From contig NZ_CP009888.1 of NCBI RefSeq assembly GCF_000788395.1, positions 2,500,001 through 2,564,000 of the forward strand: a stretch of DNA of 64,000 nucleotides, written 5' to 3'. The notes beneath the pieces are model-generated. The model made no database searches. It was not told the DNA's origin and saw only the letters and a list, made by a program, of their open reading frames with translations. Below, in pieces: positions 1 through 7,238 of the stretch (position 1 is its first letter; the number at the start of each line of letters is the position of its first letter). This stretch comes from Pseudoalteromonas piratica (GTDB lineage Bacteria; Pseudomonadota; Gammaproteobacteria; Enterobacterales; Alteromonadaceae). The translations under genes and the position numbers were made by a program.

Positions 1-96
1 CGCTTGGTTGGTGTAATAACAAGAAGTGATGTACTCAGAGCGATTGATCAACATCATCACGCTATTTATGAACAAGGGCATCGCCGCTTCGTTTAA
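1..96 (+). CDS. C-terminal end of a CBS-domain protein (partial)
   Basis: An open frame runs from the window edge to a TAA at 94-96 and encodes about 31 residues. The start, RLVGVITRSDVLRAI, is the typical last strand and helix of a CBS domain, a nucleotide-binding regulatory module. The remaining residues form a short His-rich tail. The body of the protein lies outside the window, so its catalytic or transport partner domain cannot be named. Confidence 0.55.
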   Translation, partial: RLVGVITRSDVLRAIDQHHHAIYEQGHRRFV

Positions 97-282
97 CCAT
101 TACTAAATTACTTTATCAAACAAAAGCACTGAAACTATTTATGTTAAGTGCTTTTTTTAATTCTCTTAACCCGCTTTATTAACACGAATTTTAACCCTCA
201 TTGCTAAAAACCAAATTGTATAAAATTGTACTCCCCTTCTATACTTACTAAGTGAATTTTCATTGGTTACAGGGAATATAAC

Positions 283-648
283 ATGGCACACATTTTAGCC
301 GTTGATGATCAACAAACGATTAGAACAATGATTGAAGCAATACTGACTGGCGCAGGCCATCAGGTAATAACCGCAAATGATGGCGTTGAAGCAATGGAAC
401 AACTAAGAACGCATCAGTTTGACATGGTAATTACAGATATAAATATGCCAAATATGAGCGGATTGAGCCTAATCCCAAAAATACGGCGTTTACCCGCGCA
501 CCAATATGTGCCTATTTTAATGCTCACCACAGAGTCGAGCAGTTATAAAAAAGAGAAAGCTAAAAACAGCGGAGCCAGTGGCTGGTTAACAAAGCCCTTT
601 GATCCCACGCGGTTACTGACCGCAGTAGAAAAACTGATTAAAAAGTAA
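283..648 (+). CDS. CheY-like single-domain response regulator
   Basis: A 121-aa stand-alone receiver domain with no output domain. The acidic pocket is D8-D9, the phospho-acceptor is D52 (in VITDINMPNMSG), the switch residue is T82 or T83 and the conserved lysine is K104 (in LTKPF). It should act by phospho-transfer from a histidine kinase and bind a partner protein, as CheY does with the flagellar switch; no kinase lies nearby, so the partner is unknown. The start ATG follows a GGGAA ribosome-binding site. The family assignment is firm. The pathway (chemotaxis or other) is not shown by context. Confidence 0.9.
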   Translation: MAHILAVDDQQTIRTMIEAILTGAGHQVITANDGVEAMEQLRTHQFDMVITDINMPNMSGLSLIPKIRRLPAHQYVPILMLTTESSSYKKEKAKNSGASGWLTKPFDPTRLLTAVEKLIKK

Positions 649-880
649 ACTTTCTTACTTATAGTGTATACAAAATACAAAATTCCTGTTAAAACTATAA
701 CTACTAGTTAAAAACGTAGCAACTAAGGCAGGTACGACCTGTTTTAGATAAATACAATTACAATTTGCTGATAACGTCACTTTTACTAGTAACTTTTCGC
801 TTATTGTTTGTTAGTTTGCACAGTGTTTACTAATAAACCTAGCTAACTTAAACAACCTAATGACAACAGGAACACAGAAC

Positions 881-1009
881 ATGGGAAATTCAACGGGAAG
901 CTTATGCCCTCCGTCAAACCGTCAGCAACCGGTTAACAATGCAAAACATGCAAGCAAGCCGTTTCAGCCAACTCAAGACGAGAAATGTTTTGAACGAGGT
1001 TATAACTAA
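881..1009 (+). CDS. possible 42-aa protein of unknown function
   Basis: A short frame begins at an ATG preceded by CAGGA about 10 bases upstream and encodes 42 residues rich in Asn, Gln, Pro and Ser (MGNSTGSLCPPSNRQQ...). It stops four bases before a strong terminator hairpin at 1013-1040, as expected for the last gene of a transcript. I do not recognise the protein. The transcript could equally be a small RNA, so the call is tentative. Confidence 0.35.
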   Translation: MGNSTGSLCPPSNRQQPVNNAKHASKPFQPTQDEKCFERGYN

Positions 1010-1012
1010 ATT

Positions 1013-1040
1013 AAAAAAGCCCGCTATTGCGGGCTTTTTT
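1013..1040. terminator. bidirectional rho-independent terminator
   Basis: AAAAAAGCCCGC (1013-1024) pairs with GCGGGCTTTTTT (1029-1040) across a 4-base loop. A-tract and T-tract on opposite sides let it work both ways, between the small frame ending at 1009 and the convergent oxygenase gene ending at 1043. Confidence 0.9.
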
Positions 1041-1042
1041 AA

Positions 1043-1882
1043 TTACTTAACACCAAGTTCTTTTAAACGTTCGTTTAAGTAGCTGTCTGCTGTGTAACGC
1101 TCTGAAAGCACTACGTCAGGACGTGGGTGTAAAAATAGTGGTAATGAAATGCGTGATTTATCAGACGCCTTTCCTGTCGGATTAATCACTCTGTGAATTG
1201 TCGATGGGAAGTAGCCACCCGACGCTTCTTGTAACATATCACCAATATTAATAATTAAGTTACCAAAGTCACATGGCACATCAATCCAGCCGCCATCTTT
1301 GTCTTGTACTTGCAGACCAGGCTCATTCGCCGCAGGTAGGACCGTTAGTAAATTAATATCACCATGCGCTGCAGCACGAATTGCACCCGGCTCTTCATCA
1401 CCAGTCATTGGCGGGTAATGAAGTACACGTAACAACGTCTGATCTGAATTTGAAATCATGTCTTTCAAATCAATTGAAAACTTCGCCTTTACGTCAGCTG
1501 GTGCGTATTCTTGCACCCAGCTAAGTAGTGTAGACGCGAACTCGTTAGCTAAACGGTAATATTCGCGAATTTCTGCTTCTAACTGTGCAGGTACACGACC
1601 TTTCGGATAAACGTGAAAGTATTCTTTAATATCTTTTACAGTGAAACCTTTCGCGACTTCAGATACCTCTGGCGGAAAATAACCATCTTGTGTTTCTTTA
1701 CTAAACAGAAAATCGTGTTTTTCACTTGAATTGAAAAAGTCTTGCCAATTTTTGTAAATTGACTCAACTAAATCTTGTGAAATTGGGTGGTTTTTTAATA
1801 CACCGAAACCGGTATTTCGTAACGACTCAACAAACTGCTCAGCCGCATTTTCAGCGGTATAATCAACCGTAGGTAATTGCAT
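1043..1882 (-). CDS. isopenicillin N synthase-family 2OG-Fe(II) oxygenase
   Basis: A 279-aa non-heme iron dioxygenase. The N-terminal DIOX_N part (about residues 3-110) is followed by the jelly-roll core. The iron ligands H173-x-D175 (AAHGDIN) and H230 (STIHRV) are present, as is the 2-oxoglutarate-binding R244-x-S246 (SRISLPLF). Family members oxidise small molecules, amino acids or purine-like compounds; the substrate here cannot be read from sequence. The ATG at 1882 is preferred over the in-frame TTG at 1894 because GGTGA lies 6 bases upstream of it. Transcription ends at the shared terminator at 1013-1040. Confidence 0.88.
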   Translation of the reverse strand: MQLPTVDYTAENAAEQFVESLRNTGFGVLKNHPISQDLVESIYKNWQDFFNSSEKHDFLFSKETQDGYFPPEVSEVAKGFTVKDIKEYFHVYPKGRVPAQLEAEIREYYRLANEFASTLLSWVQEYAPADVKAKFSIDLKDMISNSDQTLLRVLHYPPMTGDEEPGAIRAAAHGDINLLTVLPAANEPGLQVQDKDGGWIDVPCDFGNLIINIGDMLQEASGGYFPSTIHRVINPTGKASDKSRISLPLFLHPRPDVVLSERYTADSYLNERLKELGVK

Positions 1883-2116
1883 AAGATTCACCAATATAAA
1901 AAAGTGAAGAGCCTTTTAGGCTCATACACTTATCAAATAATTCAAGGGATGTGTTTTGCACGCATCATTCTCACTAATGTGATTATAGATTATAAGGACG
2001 AATGTCCGCACACATGTTATGAGTTATCATCTTTTGATTTAAGTCAATTTAATCAATTCTAATTAAGACCATTACTTTATGAACACAATGCTGTAATCGC
2101 AAACCACCCCGTTTCG

Positions 2117-3271
2117 TTAATTGAATGCGCTGTAACGCTTGGCACTTTGCTCTGCATGTTGCCAAAGCGTTGTTTGTTTTAAATCACGTAGTAAATAATA
2201 ACGGTCTAATTCACTTAAGTTAGCAATTTCTTTCGCGATCGAATAAGGGTATCGCCCATTTTCTAACTGTTTAGGGTCAATACCATAATTAAGTAATAGC
2301 CAAATAATCGAAGCACCTGAATCATAAAACATATTGAACGCGAAAAATTGCTCTTTTTCTTGTTTAGAACTAATTTGCGTTACGCCATGCTGCGCTTGAT
2401 CTAACTTTAAAGGATTAAATAGTGAAAAAGGTTTATTCTTGTGAGAAGCAATAACGTCTCGCGACATCAAAGTGTCGACTAATAACGCACTGCCTTCATA
2501 GAGCTCTTGCCCAAGTGCATGTTTATAAATCCAACCTGTTTTTTCATCACCAGTACGCGAGCTATCAATACGCAACATTTCGCCCACTAACACTGAGTAT
2601 TGTTTAATAAGCGTTAAGGTTTGTTCGCTTGTGAGTGTTTTATTCGGTAAATCAGAGAAAAGCGAAAGCATCATCACTTTTAACGTCAACATTTGCTCAT
2701 CAAGTGGGTATTTATCAAATGAATTAAAATCAAGTTGCTGGTAGCCTTCAGGTTGTTTAAAAGCAGTTTGTTGGTAATTATGAAATGCTTCGTGGTATGC
2801 CAAAGCGATACTTGGTGTTGTCAATTTATCTTTGATGTTAACCGCATTTTCATCGTATTTTTGAAGATAATAACTATTATTTTTAATTTTGTAATAAAAA
2901 TCAAAAAGACCATTACCTGCCAATAACTTATCATGTGCTGCAACACTCATTTCATTAAATTGTTGTACTGTTATGCCATAACTTTTATCTAGCGCTACAG
3001 CATCTGGGATTGGTTCTTTTGCATTGACAATATAAGCGTTTTTGACTTGCTTATCTTCGGCATGAATTAAATACATCCCTACTTTATCAAACTGGTAACC
3101 CTGCCAAGGCGTATCGTGTTCGCCAGCGCGTTTAATCTGTTGAAAAAACATTTCATCTATTTTACCTGCCTGACCCGTGCTCACCGTAGGTTTACTTGTC
3201 GTATTATTACTTTCACTATTACACCCAGCAATCGCGGCTAAGATACATGTAACCAATCCCAACTTTTTCAT
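2117..3271 (-). CDS. lipoprotein with a zincin-like HExxH motif
   Basis: A 384-aa exported lipoprotein: MKKLG start, hydrophobic segment and lipobox LAAIAGC with C17 as the lipidation site, followed by a Ser/Thr/Asn-rich linker. HEAFH at residues 160-164 matches the HExxH zinc motif of gluzincin peptidases, and E259 in the LYEGSA stretch is a fair third ligand, about 95 residues downstream. I infer an outer-membrane-anchored metallopeptidase or peptidase-like protein, but recognise no named family. The start at 3271 has an AAAGGA ribosome-binding site; a longer frame from 3295 would bury the signal peptide. Confidence 0.65.
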   Translation of the reverse strand: MKKLGLVTCILAAIAGCNSESNNTTSKPTVSTGQAGKIDEMFFQQIKRAGEHDTPWQGYQFDKVGMYLIHAEDKQVKNAYIVNAKEPIPDAVALDKSYGITVQQFNEMSVAAHDKLLAGNGLFDFYYKIKNNSYYLQKYDENAVNIKDKLTTPSIALAYHEAFHNYQQTAFKQPEGYQQLDFNSFDKYPLDEQMLTLKVMMLSLFSDLPNKTLTSEQTLTLIKQYSVLVGEMLRIDSSRTGDEKTGWIYKHALGQELYEGSALLVDTLMSRDVIASHKNKPFSLFNPLKLDQAQHGVTQISSKQEKEQFFAFNMFYDSGASIIWLLLNYGIDPKQLENGRYPYSIAKEIANLSELDRYYLLRDLKQTTLWQHAEQSAKRYSAFN

Positions 3272-3608
3272 ATTCAGTTCCTTTTCCTCAAACAAAACAT
3301 AATGATATGAATCATGCTAAGTAAGGTTAAGTAAGCATCTGTGGGAAAGTGTGACCAAGTTGTGACCCAGTGTTGAGAAGGATTAACATTTAACTAAAAT
3401 GCAACAAATGGTGAGCACAACTGCATCCTCTTCAGCGCAAGCAAGGACATTATCAATGTTAAATGTTATGATTAGGCTAAATAAAAATCTTTGAAAAGTT
3501 TCAAATTACGTTGCCCAACACTGACTTTTTAAGCGCTCTGTTTAAACTGCAGTCACGAATGTAATTAGACAGTCACCTTTTCAATTTCAAAACGAATTAT
3601 GCTTTTTT
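3272..3608. other. intergenic region between divergent genes
   Basis: 337 bp without a credible gene, AT-rich, lying between the lipoprotein gene (minus) and sbcB (plus). It must hold both promoters. I see no clear terminator, riboswitch or repeat in it. Confidence 0.6.
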
Positions 3609-5048
3609 ATGAATAACCAAGAACAACCAACAATTTACTGGCACGACTACGAAACTTGGGGTGCGACCCCACAAAAAGACAGACCGAGTCAGTTTGCTGG
3701 CATTCGTACTGATCTCGATCTTAATATTATTGGCGAACCTTTGGTTATTTACTGCAAACCACAAGCAGATTACCTACCGCATCCAATGGCAGCATTAGTA
3801 ACCGGTATTACACCGCAACATGCGATGAAACATGGCATTTGCGAGGCCGATTTTATTAGCAAAATTCATCAAGAATTTGCCAAAGAAAATACCTGTGTTG
3901 CAGGTTACAACAGTATTCGCTTTGACGATGAAGTATCGCGTTATAGCTTTTATCGTAACTTTTACGACCCTTATGCACGCGAATGGCAAAATGGTAACAG
4001 CCGTTGGGACATCATTGACTTAGTACGCGCTACCTACGCACTGCGCCCAGAAGGTATTAATTGGCCAGAAAAAGAAGACGGTTCACCAAGTTTTCGTTTA
4101 GAAGAGTTAACAGCAGCAAATGGTATTGACCATGGTAATGCTCACGATGCATTAAGTGATGTCACAGCAACCATTGCGCTGGCAAAACTTATCAAAGAAA
4201 AACAGCCAAAAATGTACCACTACTATTTTAATTTACGTTTTAAAAAAGCGGCGCAAGAGTTATTAGATGTATTTAATATGACGCCATTGGTACATGTGTC
4301 ATCTAAGATTCCGGCCACTCAAGGCTGTACAACATGGATAGCCCCTATTGCATTTCATCATCAAAATAAAAATGCCGTTATCTGCGTTAATTTGGCCCTC
4401 GACCCAACCCCCTTAATCGAATTGAGTGTCGAAGAAATTCGCGAGCGACTTTATACAAAACGCGAAAACCTAACAGACGACCAATTACCCATTGGTTTAA
4501 AGCAAGTCCACATTAACAAATGCACATTTATTGCGCCGGCAAAAACCTTGCTGCCTGAAAATGCAGAACGATTAGGCATAAACAGAGAAGCTTGCTTAGC
4601 GAATCTAAAGTTGCTGCGTGCACACCCTGAGCTTCGTGAGAAAGTTGTGGAAGTATTTAATGACGATAGTCATTTAACAGCTATAACAAATCCAGACTAT
4701 GCGCTTTATCAAGGGTTTGCCTCAAGCGGTGATAAATCAAAGTTCGATATTATTCGTTCAACTGAGCCGAGCCAATTAGCGGGTCTTCAATTAGATTTTG
4801 ATGACGCAAAGTACAGTGAAATGCTGTTTCGCTATCGCGCACGCAACTGGCCTGAAAGCCTTAATCATCAAGAGCTCGAAAGATGGCGTAAGTATTGTCA
4901 AAATAAGTTAATGCATGGCGAAGATAACCCATCTATAGATGCCAATGAATTTATGTTAACACTCGAAAATTTAGCCCATGAACATGAAAGTGATGAAAAG
5001 AAAATGGCGATACTTAAATCACTTTATCATTACGCACAGAGCTTATAA
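3609..5048 (+). CDS. sbcB: exodeoxyribonuclease I
   Basis: A 479-aa DnaQ-fold 3'-5' single-strand DNA exonuclease. Exo I motif: D13-x-E15 in HDYETWG. Exo II region: NSIRFDDE. Exo III: HDALSDV. The SH3-like and C-terminal helical parts typical of exonuclease I follow, and the length matches E. coli SbcB (475 aa). It degrades single-stranded DNA in mismatch repair and recombination. Its TAA overlaps the start of rof by one base (TAATG), so the two are translationally coupled. The start ATG at 3609 has only a weak ribosome-binding site. Confidence 0.95.
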   Translation: MNNQEQPTIYWHDYETWGATPQKDRPSQFAGIRTDLDLNIIGEPLVIYCKPQADYLPHPMAALVTGITPQHAMKHGICEADFISKIHQEFAKENTCVAGYNSIRFDDEVSRYSFYRNFYDPYAREWQNGNSRWDIIDLVRATYALRPEGINWPEKEDGSPSFRLEELTAANGIDHGNAHDALSDVTATIALAKLIKEKQPKMYHYYFNLRFKKAAQELLDVFNMTPLVHVSSKIPATQGCTTWIAPIAFHHQNKNAVICVNLALDPTPLIELSVEEIRERLYTKRENLTDDQLPIGLKQVHINKCTFIAPAKTLLPENAERLGINREACLANLKLLRAHPELREKVVEVFNDDSHLTAITNPDYALYQGFASSGDKSKFDIIRSTEPSQLAGLQLDFDDAKYSEMLFRYRARNWPESLNHQELERWRKYCQNKLMHGEDNPSIDANEFMLTLENLAHEHESDEKKMAILKSLYHYAQSL

Positions 5049-5305
5049 TGACAAAACGAATTAGCTGCGATTTGCATGATTATTTTGAAATTGTCTGTAT
5101 GCGCCAAAGTAATATTCGCATCACAATTAAAGACAAAATTACCTATCAAGGTAAAGCTGTGGATTTAAAGACACACCGAGGAGTTGAATGGCTCGAAGTT
5201 CAGCTAACTGATGGCGAAATAAAGCGCATTAATATCGCTGAGGTGATTACTTTGTCTGCGTGTGACAATAACCCTGCTAGCCATAATTTCGATATTAAAC
5301 TGTAA
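5048..5305 (+). CDS. rof: Rho-binding antiterminator, Rof/YaeO family
   Basis: An 85-aa protein that matches the Rof pattern: an N-terminal ISCDLHDYFE (compare INCDDYDNLE in E. coli Rof), a beta-rich middle in which ligand residues alternate, and a DLKTHRGVEWLEV segment matching DLVSRKNVEYLVV. Rof binds the RNA-binding face of Rho and blocks termination. The ATG overlaps the sbcB stop (TAATG) and a terminator follows at 5311-5336, so it is the last gene of a two-gene unit. The identification rests on recall of the family sequence. Confidence 0.82.
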   Translation: MTKRISCDLHDYFEIVCMRQSNIRITIKDKITYQGKAVDLKTHRGVEWLEVQLTDGEIKRINIAEVITLSACDNNPASHNFDIKL

Positions 5306-5310
5306 TCATT

Positions 5311-5336
5311 AACAGCCCAATTTATCTTGGGCTGTT
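5311..5336. terminator. rho-independent terminator after rof
   Basis: AACAGCCCAA (5311-5320) pairs perfectly with TTGGGCTGTT (5327-5336) across a 6-base loop. It lies between rof and the convergent dehydrogenase remnant. Confidence 0.8.
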
Positions 5337-5350
5337 AATTCTCATGTTGA

Positions 5351-5848
5351 TTATTTTTGTTTAAAAGACTGCAAACGAGCTAATAAACTCGATGTATCGT
5401 AGCGACCACCACCTAAGTTTTGTACTTCACTGTAAAATTGATCAACAAGTGCAGTGACTGGCAATTGTGAACCATTTTTACCTGCTTCATCTAGAGCAAT
5501 ACCCAAATCTTTACGCATCCAATCTACCGCAAAACCAAACTCATACTCGCCTTTAAGCATGGTTTTATGACGATTTTCCATTTGCCATGAGCCTGCAGCG
5601 CCTTTGGCAATGGTTTCAACAACCTTTTCACCATCAAGACCTGCATTCATCGCAAAATGCATGCCCTCAGAAAGTCCTTGTACTAGGCCTGCTATACAAA
5701 TCTGATTTACCATTTTACATAATTGACCTGCACCAACTGGCCCTAATAATTGACTAAACTGTGAAAAGGCAGCCATAACCGGTTGCGCTTTTGCAAATAC
5801 CGCGTCATCACCGCCGCACATGACAGTTAATACACCATTTTCAGCCCC
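5351..5848 (-). pseudogene. C-terminal part of a host 3-hydroxyisobutyrate dehydrogenase-family gene, cut off by the island
   Basis: This encodes the C-terminal all-alpha domain of an NAD-dependent beta-hydroxyacid dehydrogenase, from AENGVLTVMCGG through the catalytic-lysine region (CKMVNQ) to the stop. The N-terminal Rossmann half lies 32 kb away at 37714-38097 on the same strand. Joining the two at the 6-bp repeat restores GGQAGAENG in frame and gives a 293-aa protein, the usual length for the family. An in-frame TTG at 5866 lets a 171-residue frame be read, but its first residues are island DNA and it has no cofactor domain, so it should be inactive. Confidence 0.88.
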
Positions 5849-5861
5849 TTTTGTTGAATGC
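5843..5861 (+). other. left attachment site (attL) of the island
   Basis: The host-derived 6-bp AGCCCC (5843-5848) is followed by the element end TTTTGTTGAATGC (5849-5861). The 13-bp end is repeated exactly, inverted, at the right edge, next to TGCCCC. A 6-bp spacer flanked by inverted recombinase-binding arms is the usual shape of a tyrosine-recombinase crossover site. The single difference between spacers (A versus T) is silent in the host gene (GCT or GCA, both Ala). Confidence 0.85.
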
Positions 5862-6097
5862 GACAAATACCCTTAAAAGTTGTCAATTAATTTCAATGTT
5901 GTAAATGTTATTTTTTTAGGAATCAAATCAGAAAATTATGTTTGCCGGAAGATACCAATTTTGAACATTCGAAATTAGTAGCTTTGCGAAAAACTCTAAA
6001 AGCTGAGAACCTGAATTTTAATTGTTGAGTGTTTGAAAATGTCACTTTCATTCATGGTAGCATTAAACTAATTTATTTATCTTCAAGAAGAAAAAAT

Positions 6098-6970
6098 ATG
6101 GAAAAATTAAAAATAGCATTTATTGGCCTTGGAGTTATGGGCTACCCTATGGCTGGTCACCTTTCAAAGAGTTCTGACTTTAATGTCACGGTATATAATA
6201 GAACTACTGCTAAAGCTGAAAGCTGGGCAAAAGAATATTTGGGTTCTATCGCCACCACTCCGAAAGAGGCTGCAAAAGATGCAGATATAGTCTTCATTTG
6301 CGTTGGAAACGATGACGACTTAAAAGAAGTAACTCTTTCAGACGAAGGCGTTCTTCAATCTATGAAACCAGGTAGCGTGCTTGTAGACCACACAACTGCA
6401 TCAGCAGATATTGCAAGGTTTCTATGCCAAGAATCGATTAAGAGAAACGTTGGTTTTATTGATGCTCCTGTATCTGGCGGAGAAGCAGGAGCAATCAATG
6501 GACAACTCACTGTGATGTGTGGTGGCGATAAGAATCACTATGATGAAGTTGTAGATGTAATGAATTCATACAGTCGCTTTAGTCAACTTCTAGGAGAAGC
6601 AGGTTCTGGCCAGCTTGCTAAGATGATGAACCAAATATGTATTGCAGGTGTGGTACAAGGTCTATCAGAAGCATTGCAGTTTGGTCAAAATGCTGGGCTA
6701 GATTGCGAGGCAGTTGTAGAAGTGATATCTAAAGGGGCTGCAGGTTCTTGGCAAATGGAAAACCGTCATAAAACCATGTTGGCCGATGAGTATGAGCACG
6801 GATTTGCTGTGGATTGGATGAGAAAAGATCTTGATATTGCACTTACCGAAGCTAAACGAAATGGCTCAACTCTCCCGCTAACCGCTCTAGTGGATCAATT
6901 TTATGCTGATATCCAAAAAATGGGCGGCAATCGTTGGGATACTTCTAGCTTGCTAAAAAGGTTAATCTAA
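6098..6970 (+). CDS. island-borne 3-hydroxyisobutyrate dehydrogenase-family protein, spare for the disrupted host gene
   Basis: A complete 290-aa NAD(P)-dependent beta-hydroxyacid dehydrogenase. Rossmann motif GLGVMG lies near the N-terminus, the family signature DAPVSGGEAGA in the middle and the catalytic-lysine region (AKMMNQ) after it, followed by the helical C-terminal domain (GAAGSWQMENRHKTML). By eye about 60% of residues equal the disrupted host protein. The ATG at 6098 follows a CAAGAAG ribosome-binding site and starts where the host protein starts; an in-frame GTG at 6029 adds residues without homology. It lies just inside the left end, reads opposite to the host copy and must use a promoter within 5862-6097. 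It probably supplies the lost activity; the exact substrate is unknown. Confidence 0.9.
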   Translation: MEKLKIAFIGLGVMGYPMAGHLSKSSDFNVTVYNRTTAKAESWAKEYLGSIATTPKEAAKDADIVFICVGNDDDLKEVTLSDEGVLQSMKPGSVLVDHTTASADIARFLCQESIKRNVGFIDAPVSGGEAGAINGQLTVMCGGDKNHYDEVVDVMNSYSRFSQLLGEAGSGQLAKMMNQICIAGVVQGLSEALQFGQNAGLDCEAVVEVISKGAAGSWQMENRHKTMLADEYEHGFAVDWMRKDLDIALTEAKRNGSTLPLTALVDQFYADIQKMGGNRWDTSSLLKRLI

Positions 6971-7036
6971 ATAATCTTTAGTTGAGTTATATAAACCAAT
7001 TTTTGCTGACATTTTAAAGTTGCCAAAATCACAAAC

Positions 7037-7072
7037 AAGTCATGTTACCTTAATCAAAAGATAACATGACTT
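7037..7072. terminator. terminator hairpin between the spare dehydrogenase and zorD
   Basis: AAGTCATGTTA (7037-7047) pairs with TAACATGACTT (7062-7072) around a 14-base loop, with a T run on the plus side. It separates two convergent transcripts, the dehydrogenase and the long defence operon. Confidence 0.6.
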
Positions 7073-7238
7073 TTCAGTTAAAGTGTAATCTAAAATATCT
7101 AATTAATTACTTAAATGAAGCCTAGATTATCCATTTGAGATTGACGAAATGTAAATTAGATTTGTACAAAATGCATCAATCACTAATTCGCACAATAACT
7201 AAGAATTATCTGAGTCAGAATTATCATTTTACTAAAAG

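Noticed and set aside
1877..2062. 61-residue plus-strand frame ahead of the oxygenase gene
   Set aside because: It overlaps the oxygenase start and its promoter region, with no ribosome-binding site.
5351..5866. 171-residue frame with TTG start as an intact short dehydrogenase
   Set aside because: Its first six codons are island DNA, it lacks the NAD domain, and it completes the N-terminal fragment at 37714-38097.
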